DNA from: Methylobacterium sp. J-090
GTDB taxonomy: Bacteria; Pseudomonadota; Alphaproteobacteria; Rhizobiales; Beijerinckiaceae
Length of the DNA stretch: 64,000 nucleotides
Direction of reading: 5' to 3'
Assembly: GCF_022829345.1 (NCBI RefSeq)
Contig: NZ_JAKSXV010000080.1
Span: forward strand, 1 to 64,000
The stretch's first letter is position 1; the number at the start of each line of letters is the position of its first letter. The translations under genes and the position numbers were made by a program. Below, piece after piece: positions 29,089 to 37,372 of the stretch. Below the pieces are notes generated by a model that was given only the letters and a program-made list of their open reading frames with translations, did no database searches and was not told where the DNA came from.

Positions 29089-30219
29089 CTATCCCCGTCG
29101 CAACCGGTCCCGCGCCGCACGGTGGTCCGGCGCGTCGGAGAACGCCCGGTGCATCGCCCGCCACAGGGGCGTGCGGTTGAAGGTCTCGTCGAGGGGCAGG
29201 GCCCGCTGAATCAGGCCGTCGGCGCGGCGGCGCTGTGGATTCGTGTTGAGCCACGAATTGGCGTTGGTGATGTCCCAGGTCAGCACGCTGAGGGTCGCGG
29301 GCTCGTCCAGCACCACGTCGAGGAAGCGCCGCGCGAGGTCGGACACCGCCCGGTCCCGGGTCGGCAGATCGGCGGCAAAATCCTTGTCGTTCACATCGAG
29401 TTCGGTGATTTCGATGGCGAGGCCGAGACCGGCGACGTCGCGCAGGAAGCGGCGCAGTTTGTCCTGGTCGAGGGGATGCTTGGCGTAGAGGTGGCCCTGC
29501 AGGCCGAGGCGCCGGATCGGCACCCCGCGCCGGACCATCCCCTCCAGGGTCCGAAGCACCATGGCCCGGCGCGGCGCGATCCAGTCGGCGTCGAGTTCGA
29601 GGTCGTTCTCGTTCCAGACCCCGGCCGCCGTCGGATCGATCTCGTGGAGGATCCTGAAGGCCAGATCGACGTAGCGCGGCCCGAGGGCGGTGAGCCAGGG
29701 ACTCGCCCGCAGCCCGTCGGCGCGCCCACTGTCGGGGCCACAGATCTCGTTGACCACGTCCCAGGCCTCGATCCGGCCACGGTAGCGACCCGCCATGGCG
29801 CCGATCCAGTCCCGCAGGAAACCTTCGGCGTCCCGGGCGATGCGGGGCAGCGCCCAGGCGGGGAGGCCTTCGTGCCACACCAGGGTGTGACCGCGCAGGC
29901 GCTGGCCGTTGCTTTCCGCGAACGCTGCGGTCTCGTCGGCGAAGCTGAAATCGATGGGGCCGGGCGCCCGCCACGCATAGGCGAGTTTCATGGCGTTCTC
30001 GGGCACCAGGATGCCGCATTCCCGGGCCAGCGCCCGTCCGTAGGCAAGATTCTGACGCAGGGGTGTGATGTTCACGGCCGATCCGTAAGCGACACCCTTC
30101 CGGGCCGCCGCCGCGTTGAGGCTGTCGGCCGCCCACGAGCCCCGGGGCGCGGCCGACAGGGGGGCGGCGGCGAACGCCAGGGCACCCCCTGCGAAAAAAT
30201 CGCGGCGGGTCGGTGTCAT
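29089..30219 (-). CDS. GH10 endo-1,4-beta-xylanase, Tat-exported
   Basis: The 376-residue enzyme starts with a twin-arginine signal (TRRDFFAGGALAFAAAPLSAA). The GH10 domain shows LRGHTLVWHEGLPAW, the acid/base glutamate E158 in WDVVNE, and the nucleophile E273 in ITELDVND. It should hydrolyse beta-1,4-xylan outside the cytoplasm, consistent with life on plant surfaces. Its ATG overlaps the stop of the thioesterase gene (ATGA at 30216-30219), so the two are translationally coupled, an odd pairing. A PQQ-like gene follows upstream on the same strand. Confidence 0.93.
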   Translation of the reverse strand: MTPTRRDFFAGGALAFAAAPLSAAPRGSWAADSLNAAAARKGVAYGSAVNITPLRQNLAYGRALARECGILVPENAMKLAYAWRAPGPIDFSFADETAAFAESNGQRLRGHTLVWHEGLPAWALPRIARDAEGFLRDWIGAMAGRYRGRIEAWDVVNEICGPDSGRADGLRASPWLTALGPRYVDLAFRILHEIDPTAAGVWNENDLELDADWIAPRRAMVLRTLEGMVRRGVPIRRLGLQGHLYAKHPLDQDKLRRFLRDVAGLGLAIEITELDVNDKDFAADLPTRDRAVSDLARRFLDVVLDEPATLSVLTWDITNANSWLNTNPQRRRADGLIQRALPLDETFNRTPLWRAMHRAFSDAPDHRAARDRLRRG

Positions 30220-30632
30220 TCGTCCTCCGGTGGGATCGGACGCGGGCGCCGGTCGGGGCCGATGGCGACGAAGGTGAACAGCCCCTCCGTGACCTTCATG
30301 GTGACCTCGCCCTCACGCTCGCGGCGCCAGACCTCGGCCTGGATGCGCATGGAGGTGCGGCCGACCTTGACGATCCAGGCGTAGATGCTGACCTCGTCGC
30401 CGACGAAGACCGGACGGTGGAAAGTCATCGCCTCGGCCGAGATGGTGGCGCAGCGGCCCCGCGAGCGCCGGGCCGCGACGTTGCCGGCGGCGAGATCCAT
30501 CTGGCCCATGAGCCAGCCGCCGAAGATGTCGCCGGCCGGGTTGGTGTCGGCCGGCATGGCGATGGTGCGCACCACCGGTGGTCCCCGGTCGGTCGGCTGA
30601 TGAGTCGGATGGGGGGCGGTGTCGTGGGTCAT
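30216..30632 (-). CDS. Hotdog-fold acyl-CoA thioesterase (YciA/ACOT-type)
   Basis: The 138-residue enzyme has a single hotdog domain: VVRTIAMPADTNPAGDIFGGWLMGQMDLAAG, the catalytic-aspartate motif of YciA-like thioesterases, followed by FHRPVFVGDEVSIYAWIVKVGRTS. It hydrolyses acyl-CoA to free acid and CoA, probably as a hexamer in the cytoplasm. ATG 30632 (MTHDTAPHPTH) is used; an in-frame upstream extension runs through the PQQ-like gene and is ignored. It is coupled by a 4-base overlap to the xylanase gene. Confidence 0.9.
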   Translation of the reverse strand: MTHDTAPHPTHQPTDRGPPVVRTIAMPADTNPAGDIFGGWLMGQMDLAAGNVAARRSRGRCATISAEAMTFHRPVFVGDEVSIYAWIVKVGRTSMRIQAEVWRREREGEVTMKVTEGLFTFVAIGPDRRPRPIPPEDE

Positions 30633-30693
30633 GCGGCCGATCCGGTGGCGCGAAATCCGGCCCGTCGCAAGCCGTGCGCCGCGTGACGTGAAA

Positions 30694-32466
30694 CTAATCC
30701 GGCAGCGCGAACACCACGAGGGCGTCCCCGGTGCCGAAGCCCGAGCCCTTGGTGAAGGACGCGCCCCCCGCCGCCACGGCGACGTATTGCCTGCCGTCCA
30801 GCGCGTAGGTGATGGGCGGCCCGCCGATGCCGGCGCCGCACTGGAAGCGCCACAGGATCGCGCCGGTCTTCGCATCGTGGGCGTCGAAGTGCCCGTCCTC
30901 CTCGCCGGAGAAGACGAGACCGCCAGCCGTGGCCAGCGTCCCCCCTGAGAGCCGGCTGCCCGCCTTCACCGACCATTTGATCGCTCCGTCGCGGGCCAGA
31001 TCGACGGCCGTGAGGGTGCTGAAGGAGGGCTCGCCCTTCGCCTCCGTGGTCTCGGTATAGCGGATCTCCGGACGGTCGGCCGAGGCCGGCACGGTCTTCA
31101 CCACGTAGGTGGTCGCCCCGTGCCGGACCTGTGCGTAGGCGGTGGCCGCCTTGGGATCGTAGGCGACGGGGTGCCAGGAGATGGCGCCGAGCGGCCCGGG
31201 GCTCACCACCGTGCCGGCTGAGGTCGGTGGTGCGTAGAGGTTCTTCTGGGCGATGAGGGGCGCCGAGCGGGTCAGCAGTTTCCCGTCCGTGCGGTCGTGG
31301 ACGTAGAGCCAGCCGGTCTTTGAGGCCTGCGCCACGGCCTTCACCGGCCCCTGCGGCGTCGCGTGGTCGAGGAGGAAAGGCGGGCTCGCCACATCGTAGC
31401 CCCACTCGTCGTGGGGCACCTGCTGGTAGTACCAGCGTAGCTGGCCCGTGGTCACGTCGAGGGCGACGAGGCTCATGGTGTAGAGGTTGTCGCCCGGCCG
31501 CGAGAGGCCGAAATTCTGCGGCGCCGGGTTGCCGGTGCCAACATAGATGAGGCCCAGCGCCGGATCGAAGGCCGGGGTCATCCACAGCGAGCCGCCGCCG
31601 ACCTTCCAGGCGTCCTTGTGGGCCGGGGCGGCGGCCTTCTCGGCGGCGATGTCGCGGTGGAGCGGCACCCCATCGGGGGTCTTGTCCACGAACCCGCCCT
31701 CCCAGCCGTCGGCCTTGGTGACGTACCAGCGCCAGCGCTCAGCCCCCGTCTTCGCGTCGTAGGCAGCGAGCCACCCGCGCCGGCCGTAGCCGCCCTCGAT
31801 GCCGACGACGGCGCCGCCGTCGAGGCCACCCTTCTCGTCCTCGACATGAAGGCCGTAGCCGGCCCCGGCCACCCCGACGATAACGAGGCCCTTTGCCACC
31901 AGGGGGGGCATCTTGAAGCCCAGCCGGCTCGAACCCTGCACGGCGCCGGCGCCGACGCCGAGCTTGTCCGCGAGCGCCGAGGCGGTCTCCGACTCGCCCT
32001 CCTCCGGGCGAACGGCTTCGTGATCCCACACCACCTTGCCGGTCCTGGCATCGAGGGCGATCACGCGCCCGTCCATGGTCGCCTCGAACACCAGCCCATC
32101 GGAGACGGCCACGCCCCGGTTCGAGGGCGGCCCGAAGATCTTTTCCGTGCGGGCCTTGTGGACGTAGGTCCAGCGCACGGCGCCGGTCTTCGCGTCCAGC
32201 GCCGCGACATGGTTCTGCGTCGTCGAGACGTAGAGGGTGCCGTCCACCATCACCGGTTCGGCCTGGAAATAGCCGGTGATGCCGGTCTGGAAGATCCAGG
32301 CCGGGCGCAGGCGCGCCACGTTGCCGGTGTCGATGGCGGTGAGGGCGGAAAAGTGCCGATTGGTGTGGTCGCCGCCGAACATCGGCCAGTCCTCGGCCGC
32401 GCAGGGGACGAGGCCGGCGAGGAGGAGGGGACCGGCGAGCAGCCGTTGGGTAGAGCGGCGGACCAT
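30694..32466 (-). CDS. PQQ-dehydrogenase-like beta-propeller protein with altered active site
   Basis: The 590-residue secreted protein (signal peptide about 1-24, then AEDWPMFGGD) has the eight-bladed propeller of quinoprotein alcohol dehydrogenases, with repeated ALDAKTGxxxW tryptophan docking motifs, GTGNPAP (311-317) and RPGDNLYTMSLVALD. By eye, key residues differ: no vicinal Cys-Cys near 110-118 (GPPSNRG), the WDxD active-site motif is WGYD (355-358), and the usual metal-ligand Glu before YGxRG is Gly (EGGYGRRGW, 224-232). It may bind PQQ weakly, or have another role. Start ATG 32466 has GAGGAG eight bases upstream. It has no cytochrome domain. Confidence 0.8.
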   Translation of the reverse strand: MVRRSTQRLLAGPLLLAGLVPCAAEDWPMFGGDHTNRHFSALTAIDTGNVARLRPAWIFQTGITGYFQAEPVMVDGTLYVSTTQNHVAALDAKTGAVRWTYVHKARTEKIFGPPSNRGVAVSDGLVFEATMDGRVIALDARTGKVVWDHEAVRPEEGESETASALADKLGVGAGAVQGSSRLGFKMPPLVAKGLVIVGVAGAGYGLHVEDEKGGLDGGAVVGIEGGYGRRGWLAAYDAKTGAERWRWYVTKADGWEGGFVDKTPDGVPLHRDIAAEKAAAPAHKDAWKVGGGSLWMTPAFDPALGLIYVGTGNPAPQNFGLSRPGDNLYTMSLVALDVTTGQLRWYYQQVPHDEWGYDVASPPFLLDHATPQGPVKAVAQASKTGWLYVHDRTDGKLLTRSAPLIAQKNLYAPPTSAGTVVSPGPLGAISWHPVAYDPKAATAYAQVRHGATTYVVKTVPASADRPEIRYTETTEAKGEPSFSTLTAVDLARDGAIKWSVKAGSRLSGGTLATAGGLVFSGEEDGHFDAHDAKTGAILWRFQCGAGIGGPPITYALDGRQYVAVAAGGASFTKGSGFGTGDALVVFALPD

Positions 32467-32544
32467 GGCGTTCTCCTCGAGCCGTTCTTCTTGAAGCACG
32501 CCTCGGCGCGCTTGGGCGCCGTTACGGATGCACCGGGTAGACAC

Positions 32545-33693
32545 TCATCGCAATGCGTGGCGGCGCGCCCGCGCGTCGAGGGCCAGGCCGAGGCCCAGCA
32601 TCAGCGCGAGACCGCCGAGGTTGACCGAGATCTGGAGTGGCCACAGCGGGTCGAAGGTCCGGTAGAGGATCCGGCCGACAAGGGCCGCCATGCAACCGGC
32701 CGCGAAGATCTCCAGGGAGTGCCGGCCGCAGGCGTCGAACGGGCGGAGCCATCGGCGGCCGGAGAGCCTCAACACGGCCGGCGAGGCGAAGACGAGGCTC
32801 GTGAGGGCCAGGATGTGGAGAAGGCGCAAGGGGGCGACGCGGCTCTTGTCCGGAGCGGTCATGGCGAGGGGCCGCAGGTCCCAGAGGCCCCACTCGGCCC
32901 AGGGCAAGGCCTGCAGCAGGGCCCCGATGAGGTAGATCAGGGCAGCGGCCGTGAGGATCGGATACCGGGGCAGGAGCCCGCCGCGGGCCCGGACCGCGAC
33001 ACTGAGGGCCGCTCCGATCACGAACAGGAACTGCCAAGCGAACGGGTTGAAGTACCAGCCGTCGTCGACGGCGGCCGCATTGGGAAGGTTGAGCCTGTGA
33101 TCGACGTTCGCGGCGAGCCAGATCAGACCCGACAGGGCGAGCGTGCCCCACGGTCTGCGCCGCAATCCGACGTAGACGAGCGGGAAGAGGGCCAGCAGCA
33201 GGATGTAGAGCGGCAGGATGTCGAGGTAGTTCGGCAGGGCGTTGAGCATGAGGCCGCGCAGGGCACCCGGCAGCAGGCCCATGTCGAGGAGCGCCCGCAC
33301 GCCGAAGCGCGGGACGAGGCCGGTGAGGTCCATCCAGGCCCGTACCATGAGCAGCGTCGCCAGCAGGAGCCCCGCCTGGAACAGGTAGATCTTCAGGCAG
33401 CGCCACGCGATGCGCGCGAGGGTCGCCTTCGTACCCGCCCGCTGGAACAGGCCGCCATAGGCCACCATCGCGGAGTAGCCCGCCAGGAGCACGAAAATCT
33501 CGGCCGCGTCAGAGAACCCGAAGTTGTGGAGGGTGAGCAGGGCCGGTGCATTGCGGGGAATGTGATCGATGAAGATCGTCAGCAGGGCGAAGCCCCGGAT
33601 GACGTCGATCCGGGCGTCGCGCTGGCGCGGCGGGGCGCCCGGCGGAATCGCGTCGGGACCGGTCAGCGCATCACCGACAGGCTCGTGAGCCAC
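32545..33693 (-). CDS. OpgC-family membrane acyltransferase
   Basis: The 382-residue protein begins with the OpgC signature RIDVIRGFALLTIFIDHIPRN, which holds the conserved Asp/Arg/His, then has about ten membrane helices and ends in helices rich in Leu/Gly. OpgC proteins add succinyl groups to osmoregulated periplasmic glucans; other members acylate other envelope glycans. No clear ATG precedes the motif. A GTG at 33693 gives a start 31 bases inside the preceding esterase gene, an overlap consistent with coupling, but the start is tentative. Pairing with an esterase suggests an acylation/deacylation module on an envelope polysaccharide (inference). Confidence 0.82.
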   Translation of the reverse strand: MAHEPVGDALTGPDAIPPGAPPRQRDARIDVIRGFALLTIFIDHIPRNAPALLTLHNFGFSDAAEIFVLLAGYSAMVAYGGLFQRAGTKATLARIAWRCLKIYLFQAGLLLATLLMVRAWMDLTGLVPRFGVRALLDMGLLPGALRGLMLNALPNYLDILPLYILLLALFPLVYVGLRRRPWGTLALSGLIWLAANVDHRLNLPNAAAVDDGWYFNPFAWQFLFVIGAALSVAVRARGGLLPRYPILTAAALIYLIGALLQALPWAEWGLWDLRPLAMTAPDKSRVAPLRLLHILALTSLVFASPAVLRLSGRRWLRPFDACGRHSLEIFAAGCMAALVGRILYRTFDPLWPLQISVNLGGLALMLGLGLALDARARRHALR

Positions 33694-34607
33694 AGCCGGT
33701 AGAGGCGGGGCCACAGGGCGACGGACGCCTCGGCGTTTCCGATCCCGAAGCCGTGGCCGCCGACGGCGAAGCGATGATACTCCACCATGACCTTGGCACC
33801 TCGGCACGCCTCGTCGAGGATACGGCTCTGCTGGGGGTTGACCACCAGATCGTCGTCCGCCTGCACCAGAAAGATCGACGGGCAATCCGCGCCGACATGG
33901 GTGTGCAGCGACCAGGCCGCGCGCGCCTCTGGCGTCGGCGTCTCGCCGACGAGGGAACGGCGGGTGTTCGTGGTGTCGAAGGGCGGTTGCAGGCTCACGA
34001 CGGGATAGATCAGCGCCGCGAAATCCGGGCGTGCCGAGAACTCGTCCACGGCGTCGACGGGCGCGTAGGAGCGGAAGGCGGAGCGGGCCGCAATCATGCC
34101 GCAGAGGTGCCCGCCGGCGGAGAAGCCCATCACGCCGATTCGGCCGGGATCAAGGCCGAACCGGCCTGCGTTGGCGCGGATCACCCGCAGGGCGCGCTGC
34201 CCGTCCTGCACCGGTACGACGGGGCCGTCGGTCCAGTTCTCGCTGGGGAGGCGGTAGGTCAGGACGAAGGCCGTGATGCCCTGCGCCGCGAGCCAGTAGG
34301 CCGCCGGATAGGCCTCCTTGATGAGGCCGATGCGTCGGTATCCCCCACCGCCCGCGACCAGGACCGCCGCGCCGCTCGGCTTTTGCGGAAGGAACACCTC
34401 CAGGGTCGGAGTGGAGATGTTCGATACCGCGCCGCTGTCGTCCTGGACGAAGGCACCGGCCGGTCCGCCGCCGCCGGGGGGCTGAGCGGGCCAGAGCGTC
34501 AGCCGGGCAAGTCCTCCGGCCGCGTGAGTTCTCGGAACGACGGCTACCGCCGCAGCGAGACCCATGATGACGGAGCGGCGACCGGGCAGGGATAACTCGT
34601 TCGCCAC
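33663..34607 (-). CDS. Exported alpha/beta-hydrolase, acetyl-esterase-like
   Basis: The 314-residue enzyme has a twin-arginine-like export signal (GRRSVIMGLAAAVAVVPRTHA) and a BD-FAE/acetyl-xylan-esterase-like fold: VAGGGGYRRI as oxyanion loop, GVMGFSAGGHLCGM as nucleophile elbow, and VQADDDLVV and GGHGFGI near the end for Asp and His. It probably deacetylates a plant or envelope polysaccharide. The GTG at 34607 is preferred over ATG 34640 because it has GGAGG six bases upstream and starts the signal directly. It overlaps the OpgC-family gene. Confidence 0.82.
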   Translation of the reverse strand: MANELSLPGRRSVIMGLAAAVAVVPRTHAAGGLARLTLWPAQPPGGGGPAGAFVQDDSGAVSNISTPTLEVFLPQKPSGAAVLVAGGGGYRRIGLIKEAYPAAYWLAAQGITAFVLTYRLPSENWTDGPVVPVQDGQRALRVIRANAGRFGLDPGRIGVMGFSAGGHLCGMIAARSAFRSYAPVDAVDEFSARPDFAALIYPVVSLQPPFDTTNTRRSLVGETPTPEARAAWSLHTHVGADCPSIFLVQADDDLVVNPQQSRILDEACRGAKVMVEYHRFAVGGHGFGIGNAEASVALWPRLYRLWLTSLSVMR

Positions 34608-34809
34608 GCAGCCCCTCCGGACACCATTTCGCAGATGCAAAAGCGCCTGTCGGGAATCTGTTCCGTCCAGCCGATGAAACGGGCTGTGTTCGGGGCGAAT
34701 GTCGACTTCGCCTCTACTCCCTTCGACGCGGCACGGTCCAAATTCCGAACCCTCGGTTGCTTCCCGTGAGCATCCTCGAACCGAGAAACTGCGCCCATGG
34801 CCGCCTCGA

Positions 34810-35307
34810 TCACGGTTCCGTTTCGCTGATCGCCATCACACGCCGCCGTGTGGACTTGATCCGCCCGTTTCGAAGTCCGACGACGACCCTGCGCATCTGC
34901 GCGAGGAACAAGGCCGCCTCCGCTTCCCCGAACCCCGCCAGCGCCCGGCCATTCACGGCCCTGGCCGCCGCCACGGCGTCCGCCTCGAGGCTTCTCGCGC
35001 GCGGCGTCAGGCGGATCACCTGGGCACGGCTATCCTCCGGGTGGGGGGTGCGCAGGATGAGCCCATCGCGCTCCATCCGGGCCAGCGTGCTCGCCATGGT
35101 GGCCTGCTCGACATCGGCCCGTGCCACGAGGTCGGTTTGGGCCAGTCCCTCCTCGCGCCAGAGCTCGAGGAGCACCATGAACTGTGCCGGCGCGAGGCCC
35201 ATCGGCCGGATCGCCTCGGCCAGCGCCTGTGCAAACAGGCGCGCCATCTGGTTGGCGAGGTAGCCGGCGGAGCGGGTCTGGAAGGTGGGCGGATCGGTGT
35301 CGGACAT
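34810..35307 (-). CDS. MarR-family transcriptional regulator
   Basis: The 165-residue protein has the MarR winged-helix order: SAGYLANQMARLFAQALAEAIRPMGLAPAQFMVLLELWREEGL, recognition helix QTDLVARADVEQATMASTLARMERDGLI, wing LRTPHPEDSRAQVIRLTPRARSLE. It should dimerise and bind palindromes; a 13+13 perfect inverted repeat lies in the divergent promoter region (35326-35359), 19 bases before its start. It probably represses itself and the divergent monooxygenase-like gene, released by a small ligand or oxidant. It has no cysteine in the OhrR position. Confidence 0.9.
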   Translation of the reverse strand: MSDTDPPTFQTRSAGYLANQMARLFAQALAEAIRPMGLAPAQFMVLLELWREEGLAQTDLVARADVEQATMASTLARMERDGLILRTPHPEDSRAQVIRLTPRARSLEADAVAAARAVNGRALAGFGEAEAALFLAQMRRVVVGLRNGRIKSTRRRVMAISETEP

Positions 35308-35325
35308 GAGGGTGGTTTACAGTGC

Positions 35326-35359
35326 ATCGTATGCTATGTATTTTTGCATAGCATACGAT
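35326..35359. promoter_or_regulatory. Perfect 13+13 inverted-repeat operator
   Basis: ATCGTATGCTATG (35326-35338) and CATAGCATACGAT (35347-35359) are exact inverted repeats with the 8-base spacer TATTTTTG. It lies midway between the divergent MarR and ABM-domain genes and is AT-rich relative to its surroundings, so it probably overlaps both promoters. Confidence 0.8.
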
Positions 35360-35375
35360 ACAAAGGAGCGGGCCG

Positions 35376-35747
35376 ATGCTGACCCTGAGAGACGCCGACC
35401 CGAAAATCGACATCCGCCGCCAGCTCGCCGAGGAGGGCGCGGCGCCCGTGGTGCTGGTCAACACGCTCACGGTGGCGGAGGCGGACGTGGACGCCCTGCT
35501 TGCCGCCTGGGGCGACGACGCGCGCTGGTTCAAGCGGCAGCCGGGCTTCGTCTCGGCGCAGCTCCATCGCGGCATCGCCGGGAGCACGACGTTCCTGAAC
35601 TACGCCGTCTGGCGCAGCGTCGCCGACTTCCGGGCGGCCTTCACCAATCCGGCCTTCCAGGCCAAGCTCGCCGCCTATCCCGATAGCACGGTGAGCGCGC
35701 CGCACCTGTACCGGCCCGTGGCGGTGGACGGCGTCTGCGACGCCTGA
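35376..35747 (+). CDS. Antibiotic-biosynthesis-monooxygenase-domain protein
   Basis: The 123-residue product is a ferredoxin-like ABM domain: VVLVNTLTVAEADVDALLAAWGDDARWFKRQPGFVSAQLHRG, then FLNYAVWRSVADFRAAFTNPAFQAKLAAYP. ABM proteins include quinol monooxygenases (YgiN) and heme-degrading enzymes; without more of the active site the substrate cannot be told. It has a good ribosome site (AAGGAG) and is divergent from the MarR gene around a palindrome, so its expression is probably under MarR control. Confidence 0.85.
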   Translation: MLTLRDADPKIDIRRQLAEEGAAPVVLVNTLTVAEADVDALLAAWGDDARWFKRQPGFVSAQLHRGIAGSTTFLNYAVWRSVADFRAAFTNPAFQAKLAAYPDSTVSAPHLYRPVAVDGVCDA

Positions 35748-35751
35748 GACT

Positions 35752-37299
35752 TCAGCGGAATGCCATCACCAGGGCACCGACGGCAATGGCCCACAGGGCC
35801 AGGGTGGACCAGATGGCGCGCCGCCGGGTGGCGCGGGCGAAGGCGTCGAGGCGGTCGGCGTTGCCGGTGCCGGCCTCGTCGAGGCGCACGAGGATGCGGC
35901 GCAGGCGCTGCGCCAGGTCCGGGATGTCCGAGACCACGTCGGTGATGGTAAGCGCCGCGCGCCCCACGCCCTCAATGCGCCCGAGGGGGCCGAGGTTGCG
36001 GGCGATCCAGGAGCGGACCACCGGCTCGGCCCCGGTCCACATGTCGAGCTGCGGGTCGAGGGAGCGGGCGACGCCCTCCACCACCACCATGGTCTTCTGG
36101 AGCATCACCAGTTCCGTGCGCGTGCGCATGTCGAACAGGGCGGTGATGTCGAACAGGAGGGTCAGCACCTTGGCCATGGAGATTTCGTCGGCCTTGCGCT
36201 GGTGGATCGGCTCGCCGATGGCGCGGATGGCCTGGGCGAAATCGTCCACCGAATGGTGCGCGGGCACGTAGCCGGCCTCGAAATGCACCTGCGCCACGCG
36301 CTTGTAGTCGCGCAGGATGAAGCCGAGCAGGATCTCGGCGAGGAAGCGGCGCTCCGGGTGGCCGAGGCGGCCCATGATCCCGAAATCCACCGCCACCAGG
36401 GTGCCCGTCGGATCGACGAACAGGTTCCCGGGATGCATGTCGGCGTGGAAGAAGCCGTCCCGGATGGCGTGGCGCAGAAACGACTGGATCACGGCGCGCC
36501 CCAACGCCCGCGGGTCGTGCCCGGCGGCCACGATGGCGACGTGATCGTTGAGGCGGATGCCCTCGATCCACTCGCTCGACAGGACGTCGCGGGCGGTGAG
36601 CTCCCAGTCGGGCCGAGGCACCCGGAAATCGGCATCGTCCTTCGTGTTCTGGGCGAGTTCCGACATGGCCGCCGCCTCGAGGCGGAAATCCATCTCCATG
36701 GTGACGGAGCGGGCCAGGATCTCCACCACCTCGCGCGGGCGCAGGCGCTCGGCCTCGGGCGACAGGGCGTGGACGATGCGGGCCATGAACCGCATGACCT
36801 CGAGGTCGCGCTGGAAGCGCTCGCGCACCCCCGGCCGCATGATCTTGACGGCGAGCACCCGCTCGGTCCCGTCGGCATCGAGAACATGCGCCTTGTGGAC
36901 CTGGGCGATGGAGGCCGCCGCGATGGGCGGGCTGAACGAGACGAACAGCGTGGACACGGGCTTGCCGAAGGCGGCCTCGACGACGCGGAGCGCCACCTCC
37001 TGCGGGAAGGGCGGCACCCGGTCCTGCAGGGTTTCCAGATCGCGCGCGGCGTTCATGCCGACGATGTCGGGCCGGGTCGCGAGGAACTGCCCGAACTTGA
37101 CGTAGGACGGTCCGAGCCGGGTGAGCGCTCGCTGCAAGGGGCCGGCCCCGATGCCGAGGCCCGGCCGCTCCAGCATCCGCCCGACCTTCAGGGCGAGACG
37201 CAGATGTGGCGGCAGGTCGCGGGGATCGATGAGGGACAGCCCACCCTCGCGGGCGAGGACGAAGCCCACACGGGCGCCGCGGAAAAGGGAGCGGAGCAT
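35752..37299 (-). CDS. ubiB: UbiB-family ubiquinone biosynthesis protein kinase-like
   Basis: The 515-residue protein is required for early ubiquinone synthesis. The family hallmark KxGQ segment is present (SYVKFGQFLATRPDIV), with the Ala-rich/lysine loop ASIAQVHKA, VLAVKIMRPGV, the metal-binding HADMHPGNLFVDPTG and AVDFGIMGRL. Two membrane helices lie at the C-terminus (about 485-515, IWSTLALWAIAVGALVMAF). It acts at the inner membrane as an ADCK-like ATPase. ubiE lies just upstream on the same strand (73-base gap), an expected ubiE-ubiB unit. Confidence 0.96.
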   Translation of the reverse strand: MLRSLFRGARVGFVLAREGGLSLIDPRDLPPHLRLALKVGRMLERPGLGIGAGPLQRALTRLGPSYVKFGQFLATRPDIVGMNAARDLETLQDRVPPFPQEVALRVVEAAFGKPVSTLFVSFSPPIAAASIAQVHKAHVLDADGTERVLAVKIMRPGVRERFQRDLEVMRFMARIVHALSPEAERLRPREVVEILARSVTMEMDFRLEAAAMSELAQNTKDDADFRVPRPDWELTARDVLSSEWIEGIRLNDHVAIVAAGHDPRALGRAVIQSFLRHAIRDGFFHADMHPGNLFVDPTGTLVAVDFGIMGRLGHPERRFLAEILLGFILRDYKRVAQVHFEAGYVPAHHSVDDFAQAIRAIGEPIHQRKADEISMAKVLTLLFDITALFDMRTRTELVMLQKTMVVVEGVARSLDPQLDMWTGAEPVVRSWIARNLGPLGRIEGVGRAALTITDVVSDIPDLAQRLRRILVRLDEAGTGNADRLDAFARATRRRAIWSTLALWAIAVGALVMAFR

Positions 37300-37372
37300 C
37301 AGGCGCGCCGCCGATCTCGGTCTCGCCCCGATCCGTCCCGAAAACCGGTTTCCACGTGTCGTCCCGACGCGG

